This document shows positions 49,201 through 57,129 of a stretch of DNA of 64,000 nucleotides, piece by piece; positions within the stretch are counted from its first letter, which is position 1, and every line of letters begins with the position of its first letter. A program made the translations under genes and the position numbers. The notes below the pieces were generated by a model. That model made no database searches and was not told where the DNA came from. It was given only the letters and a program-made list of their open reading frames with translations. Source of the stretch: Anaerolineales bacterium. Lineage in GTDB: Bacteria; Chloroflexota; Anaerolineae; Anaerolineales; JABWBV01. The stretch spans positions 1 to 64,000 of the forward strand of contig JACKAX010000012.1 of assembly GCA_020634875.1 (NCBI GenBank). The letters run 5' to 3'.

Positions 49201-51199
49201 TGAATATCGCGTGGTACGCCCCAACGGGGAGATCCGCATTGTTCGGTCGCAGGGAGATGTAACCTGGGATGAAACAGGCCAACCCCGCCGGATGTTTGGG
49301 ATCATGCAAGACATCACCGAACTTCGTTTGGCAGAAGATGAACTCCGTGCCAGCGAGGCTCGTTTCCGCATCTTTGTGAACCATGCCGCTGACGCTTTCT
49401 ACTTACATGATGCCAAAGGAAGCATATTAGATGTAAATCGGCAGGCTTGCGAGAGCTTGGGCTATAGTCGCGAGGAACTGGTTGGAATGACCCCAAGGGA
49501 TTTTGATGCGAGTATTGACCCATCCTTGCTCGATCAAATGGAACTTCGCCTGGATAAGGGCGAGGTCATTGCCTTTGATACTAAACACCGCCGGAAGGAT
49601 GGGCGTGTATTTCCAGTTGAACTTCGCGTCCGCCCGTTCTGGCAGGGCGAACACCGTTTTTCTGTTTCCTTGGCTCGGGATATTACTGAGCGCAAGCAAG
49701 CACAAGAAGCACTTGCCTTGTTCCGTTCTCTCATTGAACATGCCAGTGACATTATCGAGATTGCCGATCCTGAAACCGGGCGTTTTTTGGATGTAAACGA
49801 ACAAGCTTGCCGGGCTCATGGCTATACCCGCGAGGAATACCTCGCCCTTACGGTCAATCAGATTAATCCTGTCGCGGCTACCCGCTCCTGGAAAGAAACG
49901 GTGGATGAACTCCAGAATTTTGGTTCTATTGTCCGTGAGAGCAAACACCAGCGTAAAGATGGGTCTATCTTTCCTGTTGAAATCAATATCACTTACGTGC
50001 GGCTGGATCGAGATTATATTCTCTCGGTCGTTCGCGACATTACCAAACGCAAAAAGGCTGACGAAGCCCTGCGCGGTAGTGAAGAACGTTACCGTGCCTT
50101 GTATCATGAAAACCCATCGATGTTTTTTAGCCTGGACGTTAAAGGAACCATCATTTCATTAAATGACTTTGGGGCCAGTCAACTTGGGTACACAATCAAT
50201 GAACTTGAAGGAAAACCCGTTCTGGAAATATTTTATGAGGAGGATAAGCTTGCCGTGAGTGAGCAGCTCAACGCATGTTTGCATGATCCTTGGAAGGTAT
50301 ATCGTTGGCAGTTTCGCAAAGTCCGCAAAGATGGCAGTCTGATGTGGGTAGAAGAATTTGCACGGACAGTAAACGGGCCTGATGGAACTGTTTACATGTT
50401 GATTGTCTGTCAGGACATCAGTGAGCGTAAACATGTGGAACAACAAATCAGAAAGCTAAATCAGGAACTCGAAGAGCGGGTGACTGAGCGTACCGTCCAG
50501 TTAGAAGCTGCGAACAAAGAATTGGAAGCCTTTGCGTATTCTATTTCCCATGATCTGCGCGCACCTTTGCGTCATATTGGCGGTTTCCTGGAATTACTCA
50601 GGGTTTCCACAGAAACAACCCTGGATGAACAAAGCTTGCACTATTTAGCAACGATTTCTGACGCCTCCAGGCGCATGGGATTGATGATCGACGCATTGCT
50701 TTCTTTCTCACGAATGAGCCGGAGTAAAATGTCGGAGGTTGAGGTTGACCTGGAGATATTAGTTCAGGAGGTGCTTAACGATTTTGAATTGGACTTCGCA
50801 GGGAGAGATATTCAATGGCATCTTACAACTCTGCCAAAGGTCATCGGTGATCGAACCTTATTACGCATGGTTTTCGAAAACCTGATTTCAAACGCCTTGA
50901 AATTTACAAGGTCACGCGTACAAACCAAAATTGAGATCGGTTGGTTATACGGCCCTCAAGACGAGATCGTCATTTTTGTTCGTGACAACGGGGTTGGTTT
51001 TGATATGGATTACGCGGACAAACTGTTTGGCGTTTTTCAACGTTTGCACCGGACCGATGAATTTGAAGGAACCGGAATCGGCCTGGCAAACGTGCGCCGC
51101 ATTATTGAGCGGCACGGCGGTAAAACCTGGGCTGAAGCTCACCCCGGTGTTGGGGCTACTTTTTACTTTTCTTTTCCCAACCCGGAAACAATAATATAA
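46211..51199 (+). CDS. Multi-PAS/GAF sensor histidine kinase
   Basis: A 1662-residue soluble hybrid-sensor-like kinase without membrane segments. The ATG at 46211 is preferred (GAGG 10 bases upstream); a GTG at 46205 is possible. Approximate domains: PAS 200-320, GAF 336-485, PAS 497-620, PAS 617-740, GAF 740-910, PAS 917-1045, PAS 1045-1165, PAS 1170-1290, PAS 1288-1410, coiled coil, HisKA with H1447 in 'AYSISHDLRAPLRHIGGFL', HATPase_c 1545-1660 ('LISNALKFT', 'VRDNGVGFD', 'GTGIGLANVRRII'). The kinase end is of the bacteriophytochrome-like group. No receiver domain or response regulator is adjacent, so its partner is elsewhere. Confidence 0.95.
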   Translation: MNQDKRNAGKEDWQTADARVLGQLLAAQNILFTLPDNQRIAEFFAQALVTLPGVSYCRVCLGDVSIQVGGIPDNVCLKCEELRKAIKETITFFPEIKCELSEKPNIYSHTIQSGEHHFGFFTIQASASNIFDVYWPFVGNLANYVALSLENRYHKDLLQKAHDQMEKKVVERTLALENANIHLQQEIELKQQTAEALRASEERYRTLVEQASDGIFVADAQGNYLDVNPTGCNMLGYTREEILKLNMRDLASMTSQAERPLQFDDLYAGKDLLSERLLVTKSGAFLPVEISGKALDNGHLLGIVRDITERKQAEQALKRLNRELRAISNCNQTLLRAEDEQALLDDICKIVCHEAGYVMAWVGYEEEDKRIRPVSWAGDEMGYLMNTEIFCDGTDQNPAGLALKSGQSVSIQDFFVVTNKIWGEQALQRGYRSCLALPLLNENKKTFGVFTIYATESNVFTPEEIQLLEELAGDLAFGITVLRARAERKQTDEQLRKSEHLFRALVENSPDFIARYDREYRRIYVNPAIQALFTIPAGETLGRTPTDRTPLYAPKVYIEHLQKTIETASESTLETPFRTAQGEMHWGQIRFVPEFDSDENVTSVLAIGRDIHEIKENERRFRMLAENFPDFVMRFVRDGRCTYANPAVEAALGNMVGQMLSEFLRYEDTDQKDVMSTQIQRVFDEGIPNQSERYWDTERGSRIFEIRNAPEKDAAGDVVSVLSIARDVTEQKRIEQEHLAHLRFLESLDMVNRVIQGTNYLEEMMRNVLDVILSIFDCDRAWLVYPCDPEVQKWQTPMERTRPEYPGVLPIGVELPLDPVGAEVFRILRAANRPVQFGIGGEHPVPEVMFQVFRVQSFIAMALYPKVGLPWSFGLHQCTYARIWTLEEERLLQEIGRRLADALTSLLAYQDLQESERKLGEAERMAHVGYWVRDYVTDLITLSDEACRIFGLPLERQKEYDLKRWHEQWQNLIYPEDRSRAAQAAQEALQGGPRYEVEYRVVRPNGEIRIVRSQGDVTWDETGQPRRMFGIMQDITELRLAEDELRASEARFRIFVNHAADAFYLHDAKGSILDVNRQACESLGYSREELVGMTPRDFDASIDPSLLDQMELRLDKGEVIAFDTKHRRKDGRVFPVELRVRPFWQGEHRFSVSLARDITERKQAQEALALFRSLIEHASDIIEIADPETGRFLDVNEQACRAHGYTREEYLALTVNQINPVAATRSWKETVDELQNFGSIVRESKHQRKDGSIFPVEINITYVRLDRDYILSVVRDITKRKKADEALRGSEERYRALYHENPSMFFSLDVKGTIISLNDFGASQLGYTINELEGKPVLEIFYEEDKLAVSEQLNACLHDPWKVYRWQFRKVRKDGSLMWVEEFARTVNGPDGTVYMLIVCQDISERKHVEQQIRKLNQELEERVTERTVQLEAANKELEAFAYSISHDLRAPLRHIGGFLELLRVSTETTLDEQSLHYLATISDASRRMGLMIDALLSFSRMSRSKMSEVEVDLEILVQEVLNDFELDFAGRDIQWHLTTLPKVIGDRTLLRMVFENLISNALKFTRSRVQTKIEIGWLYGPQDEIVIFVRDNGVGFDMDYADKLFGVFQRLHRTDEFEGTGIGLANVRRIIERHGGKTWAEAHPGVGATFYFSFPNPETII

Positions 51200-51336
51200 A
51201 AGAATGGCTCTTCCGTTTGGAACGGGAAATTTGGTTTAATCCCGTCTAGGACTGTCACGTTCACAGTGAACTCCTATTACTCGTAACGCTATCGATAAGA
51301 AGTCGTCTTTATGGGGCAATCGTATATGAACTTTGC

Positions 51337-51430
51337 ATGTCATTGCGAGGGGTGCTTTTGACCCCGAAGCAATCTCCCTGCCCGAACTTGGGGGATTGCT
51401 TCGCTCCGAAGACTACGCTCGCAATGACAT
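51337..51430. repeat. Interspersed palindromic element with ATGTCATTGCGAG ends
   Basis: ATGTCATTGCGAG (51337-51349) is inverted at 51418-51430. Nested inside, CGAAGCAATC and GATTGCTTCG also pair. It is a well-known style of dispersed non-coding element and is related to 461-570. It lies in the gap 51200-51442 between the convergent kinase and WYL genes. Nothing else was seen there except an AT-rich stretch just after the kinase. Confidence 0.75.
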
Positions 51431-51442
51431 ATATTAACGGTT

Positions 51443-52399
51443 TTAGAGCGTAAGATGTGTGATTATATCTTGGGCCTGGGTTATCACGCCATCCCGAAGT
51501 TCATCCGGGGAAATAACTTGCACATAACCCGCCAAACCAAAAACCAGCATCTTCGCCAGTATATCGGAATCCATTGCCAACCGCATGGTCTCCCAGCCCG
51601 ATTCGTCTGCCTCCCCGAGAATTTCCCACCGTCCGGGCATCAGCCATTTGACAAAAGGTACACGTTCAGGATGAACGCGCACCGTACACTGGTATTCTGA
51701 AAACGAAGCGACAAAGCTTTGGAGTTGAGCTTGCCAATAGGTGGGCAAATCAAAATCCGCGCGGCGTGAAAACGATTGGTCGAGCACTTCCACAGAATGG
51801 AAACGGGACACCCGGTAGTTACGAAGTTCGCCCTCCTTTTCGGCCAGTAGGTACCACAGGCTGGATTTGCAAATCAGGCTGTAAGGGGCGAGGGTTCGTT
51901 TGGCAATTTCCCCATTGTAGTTTTCATAAGTGGTTTTAATCAGGCGATCCTCATACACCGCCCGTTGAAGATCATCCCAAAATGGTGGATTGGTGGAGTC
52001 GTTCCACCACCAGGTCGGGTCGATCATCAGGCGTTGGCGAATGTGATCGGCGGTGGAGTGTTGAGTTTTGGGCAAAGCCGCGAGAAGCTTCATTGCCAGC
52101 CGTTCTGCTGCATCCCCCAGCCCAACATCCTGCAACGCACGCTGATTGCTTGTGATAAACAGGCTTTGTACCTCCAGTGTGTTCAACCCCGTCAGCGAGG
52201 TGCGGTATTGTTCGTCCAGCGCAACCCCGCCACCGTGCCCACCTTCACAGTAAACAGGAATGCCCGAAAATGACAGTGCGTCAATATCGCGCAGGATCGT
52301 CCGGCGCGATACGCCGAGTTCTTCGGCCAGTCTTTTTGTCGTCATCTTGCCGCGGTTTTGTAATAACAAAATGAGGGATAGTAATCGGTCAGCTCGCAT
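51443..52399 (-). CDS. WYL-domain transcriptional regulator (YafY/DeoR-like)
   Basis: A 318-residue regulator. An N-terminal HTH_11 domain ('RADRLLSLILLLQNRGKMTTKRLAEELGVSRRTILRDI') is followed by a WYL ligand-sensing domain at about 140-230 ('KRTLAPYSLICKSSLWYLLAEKEGELRNYRVSRF') and the C-terminal WCX extension ('VRVHPERVPFVKWLMPG'). It is divergent from an alpha/beta hydrolase, the probable target, with an inverted repeat between them (52451-52467). Confidence 0.93.
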   Translation of the reverse strand: MRADRLLSLILLLQNRGKMTTKRLAEELGVSRRTILRDIDALSFSGIPVYCEGGHGGGVALDEQYRTSLTGLNTLEVQSLFITSNQRALQDVGLGDAAERLAMKLLAALPKTQHSTADHIRQRLMIDPTWWWNDSTNPPFWDDLQRAVYEDRLIKTTYENYNGEIAKRTLAPYSLICKSSLWYLLAEKEGELRNYRVSRFHSVEVLDQSFSRRADFDLPTYWQAQLQSFVASFSEYQCTVRVHPERVPFVKWLMPGRWEILGEADESGWETMRLAMDSDILAKMLVFGLAGYVQVISPDELRDGVITQAQDIITHLTL

Positions 52400-52450
52400 T
52401 GAAATCCTTTATTGATGAATTTTTCTGATTTTCGTTCTCCTAAATCTTGA

Positions 52451-52467
52451 GTGACAAAGGGTGTCAC
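52451..52467. promoter_or_regulatory. Candidate operator between WYL regulator and hydrolase
   Basis: GTGACA (52451-52456) and TGTCAC (52462-52467) form an inverted repeat with a 5-base spacer in the 114-bp divergent gap. Inverted GTGACA/TGTCAC repeats of this size are common for dimeric winged-helix repressors. A second function as part of a promoter cannot be excluded. Confidence 0.5.
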
Positions 52468-52513
52468 CCAATGGGTTGTATCATAGCATTAAATCAACAC
52501 AAGGAGAAACAAA

Positions 52514-53344
52514 ATGAATAACACTACGATCAACACCACAAAAGGCAAACTAGATTTGGGCGATGGGCAGTTGTATTACGAGGTCGCAGGCGAAGGAACG
52601 CCGCTCGTCCTCACTCACGCGGCGTTTCTGGATAGTCGGATGTTTGACGCAATTTGGGAGCCTCTGGCGCAGAATTTCCGCGTTATTCGCTACGATATGA
52701 TGGGCTTTGGCCAGTCCAGCCCTGTAACTGGCCCGCGCTGCCGGCGAGACGATCTGAACCAACTTCTGGATCACCTTAGCGTAACCCGCGCTCACCTGGC
52801 CGGATGCTCGAATGGGGGGCAAATCAGTCTCGATCTGGCATTGGAGCAACCAGACCGGGTTGCCTCACTGACGTTGGTTGACTCCACCCCAAGCGGTTTT
52901 GAACCCCAAGGGACACCTCCTCGATACATGTTTGAGATGTTTGACGCCTTACAACGCGGCGATATAGCTTATGGCAATGAACTTCAAATCCGCATCTGGC
53001 TGGACAGCGAGCATCGGAACCCGGAACAGGTTGATCCTGAATTGCGACAAAAGGCTTTGGAAATGAACCATATTGCTGTCTCGCAGGGCACATTCTTCAT
53101 CGCGGATATGCAGCCCGCGCGCCCATTAGACCCGCCCGGTCTCACATGTCTGGAGAGTGTAGCTTGCCCAACCCTGGTGGTAGCCGGATCATATGAGAAT
53201 GCTGAAATACTTCGTTCAGCAGATGAAATGGTGAACCGCATTCCCAATGCTCGAAAGGCGATTATCGAAGGCACCGGGCATGTGCCCAGTTACGAGAAGC
53301 CGAATGAATTTCTTCAATTGTTACGGGAATTTTTGAACGTGTAG
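52514..53344 (+). CDS. Alpha/beta hydrolase
   Basis: A 276-residue hydrolase. The oxyanion region 'PLVLTHAAFLDSRMFD', nucleophile elbow 'LAGCSNGGQ' (G-x-S-x-G), 'DYM/YDMMGFGQSSP' strand, acid-bearing 'VVAGSYENAEILRSADEM' and terminal 'EGTGHVPSYEKPNEF' (catalytic His) are in order. It lacks a signal peptide. Family members act on esters, lactones or carbon-carbon bonds; the substrate is unknown. It is divergent from and probably regulated by the WYL protein. AAGGAG precedes the start. Confidence 0.93.
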   Translation: MNNTTINTTKGKLDLGDGQLYYEVAGEGTPLVLTHAAFLDSRMFDAIWEPLAQNFRVIRYDMMGFGQSSPVTGPRCRRDDLNQLLDHLSVTRAHLAGCSNGGQISLDLALEQPDRVASLTLVDSTPSGFEPQGTPPRYMFEMFDALQRGDIAYGNELQIRIWLDSEHRNPEQVDPELRQKALEMNHIAVSQGTFFIADMQPARPLDPPGLTCLESVACPTLVVAGSYENAEILRSADEMVNRIPNARKAIIEGTGHVPSYEKPNEFLQLLREFLNV

Positions 53345-53358
53345 TGCCATTTTGGATG

Positions 53359-53400
53359 AAAAAAAAGACTGGTGAGGAGAAATCCTCACCAGTCTTTTTT
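53359..53400. terminator. Bidirectional rho-independent terminator
   Basis: AAAAAAGACTGGTGAGGA (53361-53378) is perfectly inverted at 53383-53400 with a 4-base loop. It separates the convergent hydrolase and alditol-oxidase genes. Just beyond it, at 53445-53460, is another copy of the ACGAACGCCGTTCCTT word seen at 1894-1959. Confidence 0.93.
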
Positions 53401-53468
53401 AGAAGAGGAATGGCGCCTTGTTTACCCTGTTGTTGATTTTTTCCTGACGAACGCCGTTCCTTGACTTC

Positions 53469-54734
53469 TTAATAAATGTTCATTTCTAAAAACGTATTCC
53501 GAAACTTTCCCTGTGGATCATAAGTTGCCAGCAATTGCCGGAAGTCCGATAATTTTTTGTAAAGCGACTGTAATCTTTCCGGGGACATTGTGAACAATTT
53601 TCCCCAATGTGGACGGGCATTGAAGGGGGCGAGTTGCGCTTCAAGCTTTGGGAGCAGTTCGCGGACACCGGGCCAGTCCATCTTCCAGGTGAAGTGAAAG
53701 GCAACGGAATCCTGCTGGTAGCATGGACTCATCCACAAATTATCCGCGGCGATGGTACGGACTTCGGAGATGAGGATGAGTGGGGAAATCTGGTCTCGGA
53801 TTTGACCGATAGCTTGAAAAGCCGCGAAAGCATCTTTATGTGCGACGAAATACTCGCTTTGCAGTTCCTCGCCGCTGCTGGGGGTGAAGGCCATGCGGAA
53901 GTGTGGCAGGCGTTCGTACCACGGACCGGGGATGCCCATCTGCTCGGTGCAGGGTTCTGCGGAAAGGTGGACGATGGGGTGGCGGCGGACGGGGGCGAGC
54001 GTCGCGCCGTGCCATTCGGGTCCGCCGATTCCGGGGGTGTTCTCAGTCAGGCGTTGTTTTAGCCAGACCTGGTTGATCACATCCCTACTCCAGTCGGTGA
54101 ATAGACTGACGCTGTATGAGTTGGACAGAATATCATCAAAATGGTTTGACAATTCGTTTAGGGGGAGATTTTCGTACACGTACTGACGCACGGAAAACGC
54201 GGACTGAAGCTCAAGCGTTATTTTTGTGACCACACCCAGCGCACCCAGCCCGACGACCATGCCGTTGAATGCCTCATCCTTGCGAGACACGTGGACAATT
54301 TCACCCATTCCCGTGACGAGTTCCATCGCAGAAACTACCGTCGCCAGGTTGCCATTTTCCACCCCCGAACCATGCGTGGCGGTTGCACAGGCTCCGGCAA
54401 CGGATATGTGCGGGAGAGAGGCCAGATTAGGTAGTGCGTACTCCGCGCGGTCCAGGATTTCGCAGAGTTGGCCGTACTTCATCCCGGCGTTGATCGTTGC
54501 TGTGTGATGTTCGCGGTCAATCGTAACGATATTCTCCAATGCTTCCAGCGAGATGTGTGTACCCGGTGTGTCTGCAATGGTATTGAACGAGTGACGGGAA
54601 CCAAGCACCCGCACTTTTTCACTCTGCCGGACGATTTCCTGAATTTCTTCAAGGGTTGTGGGTTTGTGCAGGTGGGCGGCGCGGTAGGTCAAGTTCCCTG
54701 CCCAGTTTTGTTTAGGTGTCATTTGGTTACTCAT
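53469..54734 (-). CDS. FAD-dependent alditol oxidase-like (ALO/VAO family) enzyme
   Basis: A 421-residue flavoprotein strongly resembling Streptomyces alditol oxidase (AldO) along its whole length. The FAD-binding half has 'VRVLGSRHSFNTIADT', where the His is the expected site of covalent FAD attachment, and 'SLPHISVAGACATATHGSG'. The ALO domain has 'SYSVSLFTDWSRD', 'CTEQMGIPGPWYERLPHFR', 'FTPSSGEELQSEYFV' and 'RPHWGKLF'. It should oxidise polyols or aldonolactones with oxygen, giving H2O2. The start at 54734 overlaps the preceding stop (ATGA), making it the third coupled gene after the P450 and the deoxyribosyltransferase-like gene. Confidence 0.9.
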   Translation of the reverse strand: MSNQMTPKQNWAGNLTYRAAHLHKPTTLEEIQEIVRQSEKVRVLGSRHSFNTIADTPGTHISLEALENIVTIDREHHTATINAGMKYGQLCEILDRAEYALPNLASLPHISVAGACATATHGSGVENGNLATVVSAMELVTGMGEIVHVSRKDEAFNGMVVGLGALGVVTKITLELQSAFSVRQYVYENLPLNELSNHFDDILSNSYSVSLFTDWSRDVINQVWLKQRLTENTPGIGGPEWHGATLAPVRRHPIVHLSAEPCTEQMGIPGPWYERLPHFRMAFTPSSGEELQSEYFVAHKDAFAAFQAIGQIRDQISPLILISEVRTIAADNLWMSPCYQQDSVAFHFTWKMDWPGVRELLPKLEAQLAPFNARPHWGKLFTMSPERLQSLYKKLSDFRQLLATYDPQGKFRNTFLEMNIY

Positions 54735-55207
54735 TTGGTTGGACGAATTGAATTCCGTGTAAGATGATCGCTCACCCATCGAATGGCCTCTTCTAATGAT
54801 TCTACCTGCTCGATCCCATACCGTTCACAAACAATGTCTACATTCCCCTTGCGCCAGAACCCTGGTGGGCAACAAACTACCATCTTGTCACTCCGCCCAA
54901 ACAATCCCAATTCCAGCAGGGAGATCGGAGACTTCGTTTCTGGCACCAGGTACATCACGATTAGGTTCGCCCGTTCCAGCGCGGCGAGTTCCCATTCTAC
55001 TTGCTCGCGGAAAAGGGGATTGTCTTTGGTCTGTTCCCACGAAGCGTCCCAGTTTTCCCGGCGGGGATTAAAGATGAGCACATCAAAAGCGGTTAGACTT
55101 GCCGCAATCCGTGCCTGCCAGTCCTCTGCCGTACCCATTTCAATACTGCCCGCGAGAAAGATTGAAAAACCTTCCTCCAAAAGGGCTGGGGGTTGGATGG
55201 ATTTCAT
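54731..55207 (-). CDS. Nucleoside 2-deoxyribosyltransferase-like protein
   Basis: A 158-residue protein with the NDT-like Rossmannoid fold: 'SIFLAGSIEMGTAEDWQARI' at the N-terminus, 'DVLIFNPRRENWDASWEQ', and the segment 'QVEWELAALERANLIVMYLVPETKSPISLLELGLF', where the Glu in 'LLELG' corresponds to the family's catalytic Glu region. Members act on N-glycosidic bonds of nucleotides, but some have other roles. It starts directly after the P450 stop and overlaps the oxidase by ATGA, so the three are translated together. Confidence 0.85.
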   Translation of the reverse strand: MKSIQPPALLEEGFSIFLAGSIEMGTAEDWQARIAASLTAFDVLIFNPRRENWDASWEQTKDNPLFREQVEWELAALERANLIVMYLVPETKSPISLLELGLFGRSDKMVVCCPPGFWRKGNVDIVCERYGIEQVESLEEAIRWVSDHLTRNSIRPTK

Positions 55208-56557
55208 CTACCCCACCCGCTTGAGCCGGAAGTTGTTTGCCGGGGCGTTGGTGGGGAGGGGGCGTACCTTGAGCGTGTAATCTGCGGGGGACATTTCAAA
55301 CCGCCCGTATCGGAGCATGGTCGCGATGGTCAACATGATTTGGGCTTCGGCGAGGCCCGCACCCAGGCAGGAGTGTGTGCCCAGCCCATAAGGCGCAAAC
55401 ACGCCGGGGGTTCGGTGTTCGTTGCGGGAGGGAAGATAACGGTCAATGTCGAATTTTTCAGGGTTGGGATAGTACGTTTCGTCGTAATGTACCGCAGTCG
55501 TTGCGATAAACAAACGCCCGCCCGCCTCCACGCGGTAACCATCGAATTCAAATGGCTCGGTCACTGTGCGCTGAATGGCGGGGACGACGGGGTAACAGCG
55601 TAAGGTTTCTAACGCGGTCCGGTGAAGCACATCCGTCTGACGCAAATCATTGGGTGAAGGTGTCCCATTGGCAAACATACCACTCACTTCGTTCTGAATC
55701 CCCGCCAGAATTTCGGGATATTTGAATACAGCGTATAGCATAAATGCAATAGAGTTGGAAGAGGTGTCCAGCCCGGCGATGTATGGGCCGAGAGCAAATG
55801 GGACCAGATCGTCATCGTTGAGAATGTGGCCCGCAGCCACGGCATCGAGCGCATCGTCAATCAGGTTGCGGGGACGGTTAGTAGGGGGATTAGCTCGGTG
55901 AAAGGCAATGATCTTTTCACCCAGTTCAAACGAACGGCGACGGGCGTTCTGATATGCGGGCATTTTGAGTAAAAAGCTGGGTCGTTGGCGTGTGATCAGA
56001 ACCAGCAGGGCGGTGCGGATGAAGTTGTATACATCTTTGCCATAATCACCTGGGGCTGTCCCAACAATGACGCGCCCTAATTGCTCGGTCACGACTTCCT
56101 GTACCCAGGGCACCACAGACCGTGTTTCGCCCACGGGCCATTCTTCTACTTTTTGCCGGGTGATCGTAATCACCTCGGCCATGTGGGCCTCGTACAGGCT
56201 CCGGCTGTACCCGCGTTTTGCAATTTGCCTGAGTTCGGCGTGTTCTGGCCCATCGGAACTGATCAGGGTGATGTTCGCTTCCATTTCTTGATCAATCCCG
56301 GCCCAAAATTCTTTGGAGCGCAAATGCTGGCCCTGTTCGCGGGAGAAAAACAAATTTGCTTTTGGCCCGGCGATCACAGTATATGTTTCATTCAGGGCAC
56401 GGATACGAAAGATAGAGCCGTGCGTGCGGTAGCCTTTCACCATACATTGGAGAACATCTTGCGCCATATCCAGCGCGTTGCCCAAAATAGGCAAACCTTG
56501 CATCATCGGGGGGAGCGGCGCCTGGGAAGGGCCGCTTTTCCAGAAAGCGGTTGTCAT
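55208..56557 (-). CDS. Cytochrome P450
   Basis: A 449-residue P450 mono-oxygenase with no membrane anchor. The start at 56557 gives 'MTTAFWKSGPSQAPLPPMMQGLPILGNALDM'; an upstream ATG would add an unlikely leader. The I-helix is 'GPYIAGLDTSSNSIAFML' (AGxDTS), K-helix 'ALETLRCYPV' (ExxR), and the haem loop 'FAPYGLGTHSCLGAGLAEAQ' with C397 as the thiolate ligand. The length and proline-rich N-terminus resemble CYP51/CYP120-type soluble enzymes. No ferredoxin partner is adjacent. It is the first gene of a three-gene operon with a deoxyribosyltransferase-like protein and an alditol oxidase. Confidence 0.95.
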   Translation of the reverse strand: MTTAFWKSGPSQAPLPPMMQGLPILGNALDMAQDVLQCMVKGYRTHGSIFRIRALNETYTVIAGPKANLFFSREQGQHLRSKEFWAGIDQEMEANITLISSDGPEHAELRQIAKRGYSRSLYEAHMAEVITITRQKVEEWPVGETRSVVPWVQEVVTEQLGRVIVGTAPGDYGKDVYNFIRTALLVLITRQRPSFLLKMPAYQNARRRSFELGEKIIAFHRANPPTNRPRNLIDDALDAVAAGHILNDDDLVPFALGPYIAGLDTSSNSIAFMLYAVFKYPEILAGIQNEVSGMFANGTPSPNDLRQTDVLHRTALETLRCYPVVPAIQRTVTEPFEFDGYRVEAGGRLFIATTAVHYDETYYPNPEKFDIDRYLPSRNEHRTPGVFAPYGLGTHSCLGAGLAEAQIMLTIATMLRYGRFEMSPADYTLKVRPLPTNAPANNFRLKRVG

Positions 56558-56710
56558 CGTAAACCTCGTAAAAAATATTTGCACATAGGCTTCGCGCAAA
56601 ACGCGCAAAAGGTCAGATCATCCGTGCAATGGTTAGATTATTCAAAAAAGCAGGAATTCATAGCACATCCGGGCCTGGTTTTTCCCCCCTGATGCCGGCC
56701 TTAACAACTC

Positions 56711-56968
56711 ATGGGCGGATTGGACATCGGAGGCGTTAGTTTAGAACCAGGCTGGTCCCCCTGGCGTAAATGGTGTGAACAGCTCACGGAAATCTAGCGT
56801 TGTTTTGAAAAAGATATGGTCTTTAAACCATTTGAAAGTTTTTCTTATCCGAAAGCAATAATGTGTGCGGGCACGGGAACACCTGCTTTGATGTCTTTGA
56901 AAGATACCACAATCAAGGGCGAAATTCCATTTCAGCCTGACTATCCCCACTTATCCCTGATCGGATGA
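56711..56968 (+). pseudogene. Probable degraded small ORF interrupted by an in-frame TAG
   Basis: Reading from ATG 56711 gives a protein-like sequence ('MGGLDIGGVSLEPGWSPWRK') that meets TAG at 56795 and continues in the same frame with 'RCFEKDMVFKPFESFSYPKA' and 'IMCAGTGTPALMSLKDTT', to a TGA ending at 56968. The composition looks coding on both sides of the stop. It could be a decayed gene or two chance ORFs (the second piece has its own ATG at 56816, 50 residues). I do not recognise the family. The rest of the 56558-57129 gap shows nothing clear. Confidence 0.35.
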
Positions 56969-57129
56969 AAGTACCACGTATCAATCTTCCTCATCAAATC
57001 AGGCTCGGCTCTTCTTATGCTCGGAACCCTTCAAAATTTTCTTCAAGCCCTATAAAAGTACACCGCCTCCCAACGCTGCCACCATGAGATATTCCCATTT
57101 GATTTTTCTAAAACCTTTGCCTTCCCCTT

